64,000 nucleotides of DNA from Lucifuga dentata. Taxonomy: Eukaryota > Chordata > Actinopteri > Ophidiiformes > Bythitidae. Under the pieces are notes generated by a model. It searched no databases. It saw nothing but the letters and a program-made list of their open reading frames with translations, and was not told the DNA's origin. Below are positions 26,201 through 38,170 of the stretch, one piece after another; positions within the stretch are counted from its first letter, which is position 1; each line of letters opens with the position of its first letter. The stretch lies in NCBI GenBank assembly GCA_014773175.1, contig VXCM01001435.1:38237-102236 (forward strand), given 5' to 3'. The position numbers and the translations under genes were made by a program.

Positions 26201-29200
26201 CGACCTCTCCTCCCACCACAGCTGCTTCGGGGGATCCTGCAGTCAAGACAGAACCCGATAACGGCTCTGCCACACCCAGCAGCACCGGTAACTAGCATCA
26301 CATTCACCATAGGTTAAAACAGAATATTTATTACGGCGTAGACAAACAGCAGCGACTTTCTGACCACCGAGTGTCAACGACTAATGTTCATATTGCGACG
26401 TCTGTCTAAACAGCTTTAGAATTTCTTCTTTTTAAACCTTGTCTCTTTCTATAGGTGCCTCAGTGAAAACAGAGCCTGGAGTAGAACCCGAGGCAATGGT
26501 GAAGGAGGAGGAGAAAGAGGAGAAAAAGGAGAAGGAGGAGAAGAAAGAGAAGGACACAATAAAAAAAGAGGAGAAAGAGAGGGAGAAGGAAAAGGAGAGA
26601 GAGAGGCCGACCCGCAGTAGTAGTAGTAGTAGTAGTAGTGCAATAATAAAGGAAGAGAAGGAGAAACCAGGGAGCAGTAACCAGCCTGAGGAGTTGGCTG
26701 GGGAGCGCCTGTCTGCAGTTGGAGGATCAAAGAGGAAGGAGATGGAGCAGCTGAAGATTGTTCGGGCGGAGCTGAAGTAAGTTCAGTGCGTATTTGTTTG
26801 TTTGATGTGAAGTTTTCAAACTATAAATGAGGGAAACAGAGTCTGAGCTGATGGCTGACTAAACCACTGAATTCCCACATGCCCAATGGTGCTACTCTGT
26901 TGCTGACCTTGACCTCTGACCTCTCTGTGGCAAGAGGCACATTCCAAACATCAAAACTTTGAAGGTTCATGGGCTCAGTTGATTTCTGAACCTGCATGGT
27001 GGTTTGGGGGGGGGGGAATTGGTTGAAGCTTGTGACGATGATGCTGATGATGACGATGGTGATGATGATGGTAGTAACACAGGTTTTTACCCTGACTGTA
27101 CAGAAAAGCTCAGGAGTCCCAGAGGGAGATGAAGCTCCTGCTGGACATGTACCGCTCAGCACCAAAGGAGCAGAGGGACAAAGTCCAGCTCATGGCTGCT
27201 GAGAAGAAGTCCAAGTCAGAGGTGATCTACACTTTATAAAGCACACAGTTACCTACATATAGACACAAGAGAACAATGAGATGTGTTTAGAAACTCACTT
27301 CTGTACACATGGTTTTTAAAGTCTGTTTTCTTCTTCTTCTTTTAGTTTTTTGTGTTATTTTACCAAATCATCTAATCGTTCAAAATCAAATGTTGAGGTG
27401 ATACACCCACCTTAAAATTCAAGTGTCTCGCCTGCTAAAACATATACCCAAATGTAGAAGGCAAGGTCGTTTTCACTTCTCTGGTAAAAGCAGTTTTCTC
27501 CTGGGACTATATTTCCTGGTGGAGACGTACAGTACATTTTCTTCTGTGTATTTCCATGTTGGATCAGTTAAATGAAGTAACTTCAACGGTATGTCACTAT
27601 GATGGATTATGTATCTCAAGCATGTTTCAAGTCTCTACAAGTTGATTTTTATAGTGTATTGGAATGAACTGAAACCAATGGCTGCCTGGAAGGTAGGAAA
27701 AACTATTAGAAAATGTACCGCTCCAGTAGTACGCTTTTGTAAACGGTTGTCAGTAACGTAACGTGCATGCAGGTAGTGTTTATTGGGTTCAAACATACAG
27801 AACCACCGGTGTGGTCCTTGAAGTTTATCTTGTTCTGCTGTTAACTGGCCGTCGCTGATCTTAGGGAGAGGAGCTGCGGCAGAGGTTGAGGGAGCTGGAG
27901 GAGAGGGAGAGGAGGGAGGGCAAGAAAATGGCAGACGAAGAGGCCCTAAGGAAGATCCGCTCTGTGGAGGAGCAGATCGACATCCTCAACAAGAAGCTCT
28001 CCATAGCCAAACAGGTGAGCGAGGCCAACGTTCGGCGTGGGTTTTGATTGTACGCACAAACCCTTCGCCTGCTCTCCTTTCATTCTCTAACACTGCTGGC
28101 TCCTTTCTCCCTCTGCAGGAGGAGGACGCGCTGCTGAGCGAGATGGATGTGACGGGACAAGCCTTTGAAGACATGCAGGAACAGAACATCCGGCTGATGC
28201 AGCAGCTCCGAGAAAAGGACGATGCCAACTTCAAGCTGATGAGCGAGCGGATCAAGTCTAACCAGATCCACAAGCTGCTGAAAGAAGAGAAGGAAGAGCT
28301 GTCCGACCAACTGCTCACGTTAAAAACTCAGGCGAGACACCAGGATTCTATACTATTACTACTTTTTTCACTGTATGGATTATAAATTAAATGCACCCGT
28401 CAAAATGCAGCTTGTTGATTTTGCAAATTAAAAATGTTGATTTGCTTCTGTATATTTTAAAAGTTTAAGAAAAATCTACACAGTGTCTTTTCTACACACA
28501 CATAAGTGCTGTTCACTAATACTTTCTATTAGTCTACTTTAGTGACTTAATCAATATATCTGCATTAGGTTGATGCCCAGCTGCAGGTGGTGAGAAAGCT
28601 GGAGGAGAAAGAGCGCCTCCTGCAGGGCACAATCAGCACTGCTGAGCGAGAGCTGACACTGAGGACGCAAGCTTTGGATATGAACAAACGCAAGGTAATG
28701 CATGCTCACTTTTTTTTTTTCTATGAGCTGCAGAGTATCACGTTCCTATAGAGTAAAAATACAAACGTCGCCTTGCTGTATCGTCCTCTGCCTCCTCCGT
28801 CTGTCTCCGTCAGGCTCAGGACTCATCGTTGCTTTCGGAGGAGGTTCGTGCTCAGCTGGAGCAGGTTCAGCAGAGGCTCAACCTGGTCAGAGAGGAGGTC
28901 ATAGAGAACAGCATCTCCAGGGAGAAGGAGTCCTTTAATGCCCGACGTGCACAGGTAACATCACATAAGCATGTACGCACAAGCAAGTGAAGCAGTACAT
29001 ATTAGAATTGTTTTTCCTACCAGACTGCTATTGGTTTCAGGTCATTCCAGTACACTATTAAAATCAACGTGTAGAGACTTGAAACTTGCTTGAGATAAGT
29101 CATAGTGATCACGACGTCTATAACAAATTTTGTCAAAGAAACTTTATTTAACCGATCCAGCAAGGAGCTGCACGTAAAACAATGTATGTCTTCGCCGGGG

Positions 29201-30243
29201 AATATAATCCCAGGAGAAGAGTGCTTTTAACCAAGAAATTAAATATAATCATCCCTTCTAGATTTGGACAAAAGAGTTAGCAGGCAAAAAATTGAATTTT
29301 AAGATGGGTACATCACCTCAACATTTGATGTTGAAAGATTAGTGCAGTTGGCAAAATAACAGGAAAACCTAAATACACTTTTTGTTTTGGAAATTGGTTG
29401 TCAGTAACGTAACATGTACGCAGATAGCTTAAACATGGAAAGTCACCGATATGGTCCTTTAAGCCAAAAAGTTTCAAACAGTATGCACTTCAGAGTGAAG
29501 AACTTGTTCTATCGCAGAGACTTGTTTCTGGCTGACAAACTGTTTGCTCACATCCGTACTTAACACCTGTGATCATCTTTGTTTCAGGAGGACATCTCCA
29601 AACTTAGGATAAAGATTGAGAAGGCCAAGAAACCAGCAGAGAAAATCAGCAACGGAGATGACATTCTAAATGAAGAAATTAATGAGTACAAGGTACGTTA
29701 ATGCATTTACCCTCCTCTCCTCGGTTTCTGATATGTCCAGTTTCAGCTCATAAACGTCAAACTGGCACAGTATCATTGTTGAAGGTCCAAGTGATCAGAT
29801 CCCAGAATCTCCCTCATGCTATATGAATGTGTGAGCCGCACTATATTTGCAGTGAAGTGTAGACTCTCCACAGACTTGGGACTAGGATAGTTGAGTTGTT
29901 GATTCTGGGTTTGAAGGCCACAAAGCCTCCCTGCTGCCCTAAGATTTGCACACACTCATTACCAACTATCCATTGCAGAACAAAATGGCTCATAGGATGG
30001 TACACCCTCTTTTGAACTTCCTCTCTCTCCTCCCCCACCTTTCCCCATCCACCCTTTTTCTCCCAGGCACGGCTAACATGCCCATGCTGCAACTCTCGAG
30101 TGAAGGATGCCGTACTGACCAAGTGCTTCCATGTCTTCTGCTTCGAGTGCGTGAAGACGCGCTACGACACACGTCAGAGGAAATGTCCCAAGTGCAACGC
30201 CGCCTTTGGAGCCAATGACTTCCACCGCATTTATATTGGCTGA
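20263..30243 (+). CDS. rnf40: RNF40 / BRE1B, histone H2B E3 ubiquitin ligase
   Basis: Twenty-one coding exons: 20263-20433, 20565-20633, 20724-20822, 20970-21117, 21662-21847, 22148-22263, 22627-22773, 22866-22940, 23086-23205, 23455-23634, 24326-24461, 24545-24666, 26131-26287, 26455-26776, 27104-27221, 27865-28014, 28119-28331, 28569-28694, 28814-28954, 29588-29692 and 30067-30243. They join in phase to 1,025 residues. BRE1 proteins, as RNF20/RNF40 dimers, monoubiquitinate histone H2B in the nucleus during transcription. Most of the protein is coiled coil. The C-terminal C3HC4 RING is complete (Cys972, Cys975, Cys987, His989, Cys992, Cys995, Cys1007, Cys1010) and ends [17 protein letters not shown] and the linkage to aldoa favour RNF40 over RNF20. 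Exons 13-14 encode a Lys/Glu/Ser-rich insert with repeated VKTE/VKEE motifs and an eight-Ser run. Intron 17 starts with GC instead of GT. Confidence 0.95.
23646..24201. mobile_element. TTAA-type MITE in rnf40 intron 10
   Basis: Left end GAAGGACCATACTGGTGATT, right end AATCGCTGGTATGGTCCTTTAA, with the inner repeat arms (ACTGTCAACCATTTTCC and AAAATGGTTGGCAGT) reverse-complementary. It matches the 27.3 kb copy in orientation and the 11.4 kb copy when inverted. No ORF. Confidence 0.8.
24800..25506. mobile_element. TIR element 1 in rnf40 intron 12
   Basis: The left end reads AAGGCTGGTTTGGTTTCACA then TGATAAACGTTGAGC, and the right end reads CTCAACACTTATCATGTGAA then ATGAGCCT. These are imperfect reverse complements over about 40 nt. 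The interior of about 0.7 kb has no transposase. It looks like a non-autonomous DNA transposon butted against a second one. Confidence 0.65.
25507..26105. mobile_element. TIR element 2 in rnf40 intron 12
   Basis: Left AAGGCCTGGTTTCTGCTTAA followed by GTGGACGTGGACGC. Right TTGCGTCCACCTCCGCGTTG followed by AAACCAGCTTTAAGGC. The ends are imperfect reverse complements. The interior includes a long pyrimidine tract at 25,828-25,915. No transposase ORF. Confidence 0.65.
25828..25915. repeat. C/T-only low-complexity tract
   Basis: About 85 bases consist almost only of C and T (TCTCTC, CCCCCCCCC, CCCTCC blocks), purine-only on the other strand. The open frames that cross it are compositional artefacts. 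Such mirror-like polypurine tracts can form triplex DNA. Confidence 0.8.
27345..27823. mobile_element. TTAA-type MITE, left-truncated, rnf40 intron 15
   Basis: Shares the inner sequence of the 23.6 kb copy in the same orientation (for example ATCAAATGTTGAGGTGATAC and the segment around 27,510) and ends with CCACCGGTGTGGTCCTTGAA. The left terminal repeat is missing. Confidence 0.7.
28995..29462. mobile_element. TTAA-type MITE, left-truncated, rnf40 intron 19
   Basis: The interior matches the 11.4 kb and 35.1 kb copies (AAATCAACGTGTAGAGACTTG; AACATTTGATGTTGAAAGAT) and the right end is AAGTCACCGATATGGTCCTTTAA. It is the third copy of this family inside rnf40. Confidence 0.7.
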
Positions 30244-30590
30244 AGTTGCGATTTCCGGTGGGAAGGGGGGGGGTGACAGGGTGCAGAATTACAGACACTG
30301 CCTGAAATAAGACTTGTCACCGCGATCACCCATTGCCTCCTCTATAAGCCTCTGTGAATTCTGTCGATGGGAAAGTCAGTCGGTGATTTCAGCCTTATAG
30401 GGCCGCAGTGATGCTCTTAACTTGTTTTTCATTTCTTTAACATTGACTGAATTCACCACCTACGTCTGTGAGAGCACAAGTGCAAGCAGAATCCAGACAA
30501 GTAGCTGCCATTTGCATCACACACTGACTTTTATTACATTTGCATGTACAAATGAAGAGTTAATTTGCAAAAACCGACAACTCAGTTTTT

Positions 30591-30596
30591 AATAAA
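30591..30596 (+). terminator. rnf40: rnf40 poly(A) signal
   Basis: A canonical AATAAA lies about 350 bp after the rnf40 stop codon, in an otherwise non-coding 3' UTR. Confidence 0.65.
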
Positions 30597-31984
30597 ATTT
30601 TTACAGATTATGGCTTTTTTGTGAATTCCCAGTAATACCAATCAAACTGATGTTTGGGTAAAATAGAGTAAAAAATAAAACAAATTAAGAAAACACAGTT
30701 TGATTGATATTGCTGGGAATGAATGCTAAAAAAAAGAATAGGATTTTGAAAATGTTAAACAAATTTGATCTTTTCTTTTTTTTTTTTGCAAATGAACTCT
30801 TCCTATGTATGTCTGTGTCCTCAAAGAGAGGCAATTACAACCAGCACATGGAGAAAAGATTAGTGAGATTCCTTTTAAAAGCAGCATTCCTCCCTGTATG
30901 TGTGTAATATTGTGTGAGCGTTTTGTCCTCATTATTTTCTTTTTTGTTAATTTTAAAGCTGCCTGTTGCTGCTTCAGTCTTCTCAAAATATCCTGAATTC
31001 ATGCTGTGTATTTGTTCTTCTGCTAGTTATTAAACTGCCATCTAAAATGTGGAGCTGCTTCTTAATTTTTGTTTTTTGCCTTAAATGTTTATCAGATTTT
31101 GAGAATCCAGAATAGCAGACCACATGTCCCATGGTGCAAATCTCGGGTTATCCATCATGGCACTTTACTCCACTCCTCCTCCCTGAAAATGTAGACGTTT
31201 TTGCAGACTGGAAACAGTCGTTAGAAACGCTGGGAGGAAGGGAGCGCCATGCAGAAGCTGCCACAAAGGATTTTTTAAGGTTGTGCAACATAATCTATCA
31301 TTGCAGCGCGTTTGATGCGAGTTTTCAGACTAAAGGAACAGAAAAGTGAATAGTTGTGGAGCTCAAGAGCTTAAATAAGAGGCTTTACACACTCGTGGTC
31401 AGCTCAACCTCACCGCGTCTCTCCCGTTTCCTTTTACGCGTCAAGCTACAAATAGGAAACTTTTGGAAACCTTGTGTCAGTGTCCGTTGATTCACATGTT
31501 TCTGCTGCAACTTAAATGACAATCCGATATCTCGATCATTGCTGGATGTAAGCCTTAGCAATTTCTGACTAAATATAGCCCGTATTAATGCTGGAGTGTC
31601 CTTGACGGAGCAGATCGGTCCTCGATTTGGAAATTTGTAGCGCAGCCAAAGTTTATAATTAAATATTCGCTCAGATCAGTTTGAGTCGTTATGGACATTT
31701 AACCGACACGGTTTGTCTAATTAGCTAATTGATCACTTAAATCTATTGGTCCTGTTGTTATAATAATTATTGTTATTTTAAAGCTGATGTGGTTCGCATC
31801 AGATTTTATTCCCTGTTTTGAGCTGCAGCTTCTAAATCTGTCGCCTTGTAGGTTTTCCTGCAGTCAACAGAAGCCATTTTAAGTCGTATCCTGTCAGCAC
31901 AGAAGCTAATCATCCTCACTGGAACACAGCATAAAACCTGTGTGCTTTTTAACACATTTTCTATTTTTTTTTTTTTTTTAACAN
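30597..31984. other. Intergenic DNA and tmem109 5' region
   Basis: No exon seen. The last part must contain the tmem109 promoter and 5' UTR. It ends in a T-run followed by a single N at 31984, where sequence is missing or collapsed. Confidence 0.45.
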
Positions 31985-34770
31985 CTGCTCGGCTTGGCGG
32001 AGGGCTGCGCTGCGGCTCAGGAGGCCATGCCGCCGGGAGAGAGCCCTCCGCCGGCTACACCGGTGGTCACCCTGCGCTCCCTGATCACGGGAACCTGCCA
32101 TGAGATCCACAAATACGCGGAGTCAGTTGTGGGAACGGGAGTGATGCGTTCAATTGCTGAGGTACTGCTGGTTCCTTTCCTACCTGTGCTTTTTTTTTTT
32201 TCCCCCACACACTGTCCTCTTTAATTGATATTACCTGATTTACTGGCTGATCTAACTTCACTGTTTGCTCTGTCACTATCCTATGCTAAACTGTATCTGA
32301 TCACTAATTTTACCTCTTCAACTTCACCTGTCATCTCCATCCATTTATGATTTCACCAACCACACATTCCTCTCCTGCTGCCCCTCAACTTGATAATCTC
32401 TCCTGATCCCCCCCTATCTTCATGTCTGCTTATGCCCATGCATCCCCTCACCCATACACACTCTCCTGCCCCTGCTGTGGGTCCGTCTCCCTTTTCCTCA
32501 GAGTGCCTTGTTGTTTCTAGAGTCTTTGCTTGGTCAGGAGAACGTCTATGCCATGGCCATGGTAAGAAACCTCTGTGATTCCATCTAAATTGATATGGAC
32601 CTTCAAACAAAGTCCTCTTGTGTGGCTTTTAGTCCATGTCATCTCACAGGGACGAGCATGACCCTAGAGAAGAACTGTGTGTGTTTCAGGCCAGAACAAA
32701 ATATTATGAGCTTGGAGAGATAAGGTTTTGTGTGACTGCTGGAAAAGCTGGCATCTCAACTATGTCAAATTTGTCTTTAACAGTGCAAAAAGTAAAGAAT
32801 ATCATGGCACCCTGAGTGCAAAACAGAGACTATTTAAATCCCTGGATAGGAAATAATTTATTTAAAAGTCCCTGTACTGACAGGAGTCTAACTCAGTCTA
32901 GGTTTGATTATAAAAATCTGTTTTCAATTAGGAAACCTTGAAAATTGATGAATATGATTTAATGGCAAATTTAAATACAGAAGGCAGCTTTGAAGCAGTA
33001 ATAATAGACTGCTTCAATGAAAAAAAAGTTGGCGTATTTCTTTTAGAAAGGCTCCCCAGAACACCTTGTTCCATGCAATCCAGTTCAGCAGCCCTGCAAC
33101 GAGTCCTCCCTGAGGCTTATAATGTTCAGTTTTAACTTTGAACAGAATTTTGAGGTTGTAGTTGGTTGACACCCGTAAAGAGGACAGAATATTAGAAACA
33201 TATCAATGTATTGCAGTCCAATACACCATCAGCACAAGATACAACCTGAAAAATAATAACCACTGAGTTGTAACAGCAATACTTAAATACTTTCACTGTA
33301 GTGTATCAAATACTTTTACCCTAATCTGACCTTTAGAGGCTGCGGTTCCACTATTCAGCTTTTTGGCAGGAAATGGCTAAAAAATAGTTTTTAATCGATC
33401 ACTGAAACACTTAATTGTGTCAGTAATTGATAAATTGATCCTTACAGTACAAAGATCTTTTAAGTATTTTTATGTTATGCACACACACATGCTGACATGG
33501 TGCGACAGATGCCTGAGTCTTGCTCTGACATACTGGACAGTGTTTGCTTATGTGCTAGTGCGTATGAACAGGTGCAGATAAGAACATCTTGTTGGGCTAC
33601 CCTTGACCTCTAGGGTTAGAGACCCTGATCAGGAATAGAGAGGGGAACTGTCCAGCTGTCAGTGAAGTAAGCATTTCACTGTCTCAACTACTTGCATGCA
33701 CAGCTGTTTGTTCAAGCCAACAATGCAGCTCTTCTTGTACGCAACTATCAAGTTAACAGCTGTTCCTTTGATCCACTCATCTGTTGTGTTGTTTTATATT
33801 CCGCAATCATACCTGTGTGAGGATAAATCTAGATTGCGTTGTTAGAAACAGGTCTGTCTCTGTCCTTTGAATGATCAGAATGTTGCCTGTCTTCATTGTA
33901 ACCTTAACTAACATTCACTTTTGCTGCACCCTCTCTCCTTTGCCACAGTTTGTGGAGATGGTAATCCATTTCTTGGCTGAAGGAGCTGCCAGCGGCCTGA
34001 ACGTCATCGCTGTTTATGTCACAGAGATCCTAAGGGTCACAGGGTTTGATGGTAGGTACCAGGATGTCCTGTTAGTGTGTGTGCTACTGAATGTATGCGT
34101 TTTGGCTCAGATTCATGGACCACTGTATCAAAGAATGAAAAGATTTCTCTCTCTCTCTCTCTACTAAAACGTGTGTTGCTTTTATTCTTCACTCCTGGCA
34201 TGAAGCTTGCTGACAGGATGATTCTTGGCTGTGAAAGTGCAGTGAAAATATGCAGTCTTGATTCAACCTTGAGGCATCTCGTCTGCCACTCCCTTACTGG
34301 GATTGCATGAGTGTTTGTGCTGCTGTTGCCTGCCGACATTAGCGATATGTCTTTGTCAAGATTTTTTATGAATGAAAATTAGCCTAAACTGGTTTTTCTC
34401 CCTGTTCACAGTTGCACTGACGTTGCCCCGCTTCACCCCAGAGGGCGTGACTGCAGTCGCCCAGTGGGGTCTTTTGGCTCTGATTGGATACTGGGTGCTG
34501 AGCATCATTCTCCGTCTGCTGATTGGCGTGTTGAGACAGGTGTTCTGGGTGGTGAAAACTGTTCTGTCCCTCTGGCTTTTCGGGCTGATCGTGAGTGACA
34601 CCACCGCCTCGGCAGACACCACAGCGATTCGGTTGGCCGGCCTGGTGCTGGGGTATGTTCTGTTGAGTCTGATCAGTTGTGAGTCAGAAAAGACGGTCAC
34701 AGTGGAAAACAGACTGAGCCGCCTGGAGGGTCGGCTGAAGGCGGTAGAAAAGAGGAAAGGGGACGAGTGA
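31985..34770 (+). CDS. tmem109: TMEM109 (mitsugumin-23), start codon missing
   Basis: Four coding exons: 31985-32161 (5' partial), 32502-32561, 33949-34051 and 34412-34770, giving 232 residues plus a missing N-terminus. Human TMEM109 is, from memory, 243 residues. The visible protein starts inside a signal peptide (LLGLAEGCAAAQEA) immediately right of the N at 31984, so the ATG and first dozen or so residues are absent from the assembly. An internal Met at 31,994 in another frame, or at 32,027 in frame, is not the start. Later there are hydrophobic spans around WGLLALIGYWVLSIILRLL, VFWVVKTVLSLWLFGLIV and LAGLVLGYVLLSLIS, and a C-terminal coiled coil (VENRLSRLEGRLKAVEKRK). TMEM109 is an ER/nuclear-envelope protein described as a voltage-sensitive cation channel with a role in the DNA-damage response. 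Introns have normal GT-AG ends. Confidence 0.88.
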
Positions 34771-34881
34771 TGGGGAGAGGGAAGGGGTTTTATGTTAAAA
34801 TGGACATGGGTGATGGTAATGTTGGTTAAACTAACAGTAATGTTGGTCATTCTTATTTGTGTGTGTTAGACTATTGTGGGA

Positions 34882-34887
34882 AATAAA
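34882..34887 (+). terminator. tmem109: tmem109 poly(A) signal
   Basis: AATAAA about 110 bp after the stop codon, the expected place for a compact 3' UTR. Confidence 0.75.
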
Positions 34888-35099
34888 GTAATCTCTGGGA
34901 TTTTCCATCAGATGTTATCTTTTTTTTTTTTTCAATTACAAGTAAACCGCATGGAATTATGTTCTTACAAACATAATGAATACTTAACATAATCAACACA
35001 AAATATATTAAAAAGCTGTAGAAGCAAAACAGCATGTCCACTTGCTTTCTCTCACTTTTTCAAAGTTGCGTAAGAATAAAAATGAAGACAAAAGCTCAA

Positions 35100-35692
35100 A
35101 TAATCCTTTAAGTAATCCTTTATTAAAGCAAAACTTACTTTTTCATAAGATTATTTTCATGCTTCAGCTCAATAAATACAACACATATACATGTTACACT
35201 ATTGCCAAGCATTTTCCAAAACATACTGCAAGAGTGGTAAACATAGGATTTCTTTTTCTACCTTCTAGACAGCCAGTGGTTTCCATTCCAGAATGCCATA
35301 AAAATCAACTTGTAGAGACTTGAAATGTTCTTGAGATAGGCAATCCATTACAGTAAACAAGATGCGTGATATATATATATATATTTTATTTTATTTTTTT
35401 TTCTTCCCCCAAAGTTACTTAATTTAAGCATTCCAACATGGAGCTATACAGAACAATATGTATGGCACTGCCAGGGAATATATCCCAGAAGGTAGCTTTT
35501 ACCAGAGAAATTAAAATAACTGTGCCTGTTAGAATCATGTGTTAGGAGGCGAAACATTGAATTTTGAAGTGCATCACCAGAGCATTTAATTGAAAAAAAT
35601 AAAATTAAGTTTTTCTGTTTTTTGAAAATGGTTGGAAATAAGGTATTTAATGGGCTCAAAATGCTAATTCACAGTTATGATCATTTAACAAA
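35100..35692. mobile_element. TTAA-type MITE downstream of tmem109
   Basis: The interior closely matches the 11.4 kb copy (CCATAAAAATCAACTTGTAG, ATACATGTTACACTATTGCC) and the right end reads TTCACAGTTATGATCATTTAA. The ends are more diverged than in other copies. A short TA microsatellite lies inside at about 35,370. Confidence 0.7.
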
Positions 35693-36356
35693 GGCAGACC
35701 TGTGCAGTCTGGGCTGCTCCTGGTTGGTTCCCCTGTGGTCATTCAGCTGGAAGCTTATTTGATCCTCATACCATCTGCACCCCCACTGCCACTCCAGCTG
35801 AGTGGAACAAACTCACCCTGGTGTCAGAATGATCATTCCTGCTGCAGCAAAAACCCACTTCCCTATGAAGCTGTGCCGCTCTGAAATGCCGAGCAGGCTC
35901 AATATGGATCCAAAGGGAGGCTGAATGTGAGTTTTGATTGTGTTATCACCTCTCTGTATCACTGAGGAGGTAGAGGGCAAGAACAGAGCAGTGATTCTAG
36001 GATTCTAGATATAGATTAAAATGTGTGTTTTGTTTTAATTATATAATTTCTAAGTCTATAATCTGTAAATTTAAAATTCTTTATAAGAAAAGATGCAAGT
36101 AACAAAACATTACAAATGTTCATAGATTGTTTTGTTGCTGATCTAAATTACTGGCCATCTTAAAATTCTGTCACATTCAGAACACTGAAGCTCCATGAGT
36201 GAAACTGATTGAAAATTATTTTCCTGATTTTTTCCAAAATTTACAGACAGCTGCTTGCTCACACTCATGATGTCCACAGTATGTCATATTACGGTCAAAT
36301 TAACTAACCCAGTGGTTCTCAAACTGTTGTGCTTGGACCACAGGTGGCATACCAGG
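35693..36356. other. Intergenic DNA
   Basis: No coding features, no RNA gene and no clear repeat family recognised. Confidence 0.35.
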
Positions 36357-38170
36357 GCCCAGTTGTTCCAAAGTAATCTGAATGGATTTCGTCTTATCCA
36401 ACTGGATTAAATCTCAAACATGGGTCGTTCAAAAGAAAAAAAGGATTCTGAAATCGGATCAGATCATGTAATCCAATCTTGGTTTTGATCTGGACCAAAC
36501 CTTCAGGATGCGTTGTTCAAAACTTTGTGAGTAGGATTGGGATTGATCCAAAGAATCAGGATTACCTTGATCCCAGCAGAAGGGTGGATTCAGAATGGGT
36601 TTCAGGAACAAAATGGAATAAAACTTTAAAACTGGTCAAATAATATATTTGTATCACATAGTATATATATATGTATTTATATTTTGCACTTGATTTGTTT
36701 AATCATTACAGTGATAAAGAAGATAAAGTAGATATTAGGCTACAAAGCCTTTCAGTACAGTAAAAAAAAAAAAAAAAAAAAANAAAAGGATTTTGTCCCC
36801 ATAAAATAATCCCCCCAAATAGCTGCCAATATCGATCAAAAATAACATATTTAATTTTAACTGTCATTTATCATTCTATATTAATTACAATGACAAAGCT
36901 GGCCTCTCCACAGATGAACTCTGAAAGTTCTTTATTCTGTTACCTATTGGACATTTAGCCTTTTAATATTATTTAAAACACATGTTCTAAATATCCACAA
37001 TGTATTTGTGAATCATGTATAATTGTTGTTTTTATTTATTTGTTGTGGGGCAGATGAGGGGGCTGACTGTTTAAAAGAAACAGAAAATGGAAAGGGATGT
37101 TTCTTATCAGGAAAATCCTGGTAGAAGAAGTTTGACACCATGGGTGAGGATGCACACTCAGGTGAGCTATTATAACCAAAGCATGTGATTGGTCAGTTTA
37201 ACTCTAAGCCTTTTCTGTTGGATAGGAAGCTATGAGTCAATCAACTCATAGCTTGTAAAAATGTTGGCTACTTTTAGTACTATGTTCTGAAGTGGAATTA
37301 TGGAAATGAAAACTTATTATGGAATCTTTTACAGCACTTTTATCTTCAATCTCGGTAAGAATGCAGATTTATTCTGGTCAGCTGAATGTCACAGTTACAG
37401 TTTAATGCCACTAGTGAGCAGCATCATGGAAGCGTTATTGTTATCTATCAGGCTTTCATTGTTTTGTCTTGTTGCTGTGCTAGCAAATGATTTTTTTTCA
37501 GTGGTGAAACAAAATGTTCACAATTTTAAATTTTTTTTTTTTTTAATGGCTACTGTTTGGAATAATTTTGTTTATTGATCACATCATTTTGTATAAAAAC
37601 AGATTGTGGATGCCAGCATCTGAGCCATTAGGGGTCTGCGATAGGAGGAATGAGAAAAAAAACCAGTACACAGTACAAGTCTTGTTTAAGTAAATAATAA
37701 ATGCATAAAAAATGAATAAATGAACAAAGCAAATATTTTACAAAATCAAGTTCTTTGTATGTCTGACATAGAAAAATAAGACACATAAGACATTGCAGCA
37801 AAACTGTGCGTGTTGATCATCCAAAAAAAAAAAAAAAAANAAAAAAAAAAAAAAAAGTGCCTGTCAATGTTGAAACCAAACCTACCTTGGGTAGTAGCTA
37901 CATTGTGATATGCAGTCCCATTTGGACAACTGGTAATCCGGATTTGGTGATCTTGAAAAGTTTGTATCTGGATTAGGGTGATCCAATCCAATGTTGCTTT
38001 GAAAAACTGGCACAAAAGTAAGATGGATTACCTGATCCTGANAGGGTGATCCAATCCAATGTTGCTTTGAAAAACTGGCACAAAAGTAAGATGGATTACC
38101 TGATCCTGAATAACAAAACATGGGATTTCCAAATCATTCTGATCCAGACTAAATTTTGGAACAACTGGGC
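36357..38170. mobile_element. Non-autonomous TIR transposon (about 1.8 kb)
   Basis: GCCCAGTTGTTCCAAA at 36357-36372 is mirrored by TTTTGGAACAACTGGGC ending at 38170, and similarity between the ends extends further inward (AATCTGAATGGATTT against the complement of AAATCATTCTGATCC). No transposase ORF is seen. It contains three assembly joins (N at 36783, 37840 and 38042), so the internal length is unreliable. The superfamily is not assigned. Confidence 0.7.
37975..38109. other. 67-bp duplication around an N (assembly join)
   Basis: Bases 37975-38041 equal 38043-38109, with one N at 38042. Same interpretation as the 5.5 kb case: overlapping contig ends were not merged. Confidence 0.85.

Noticed and set aside
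26449..26730. Minus-strand ORF with poly-Tyr and Ser/Pro runs
   Set aside because: Antisense of rnf40 exon 14 (AGT repeats and GAG/AAG-rich codons).
34356..34850. Long open frame (164 codons) on the minus strand
   Set aside because: It is the exact antisense of the last tmem109 exon, whose protein sequence, splice sites and poly(A) signal are all coherent.
37300..37578. 92-codon plus-strand ORF in the 36-38 kb element
   Set aside because: Lies inside a non-autonomous TIR transposon, has no transposase motif and ends in a T-run; treated as chance.
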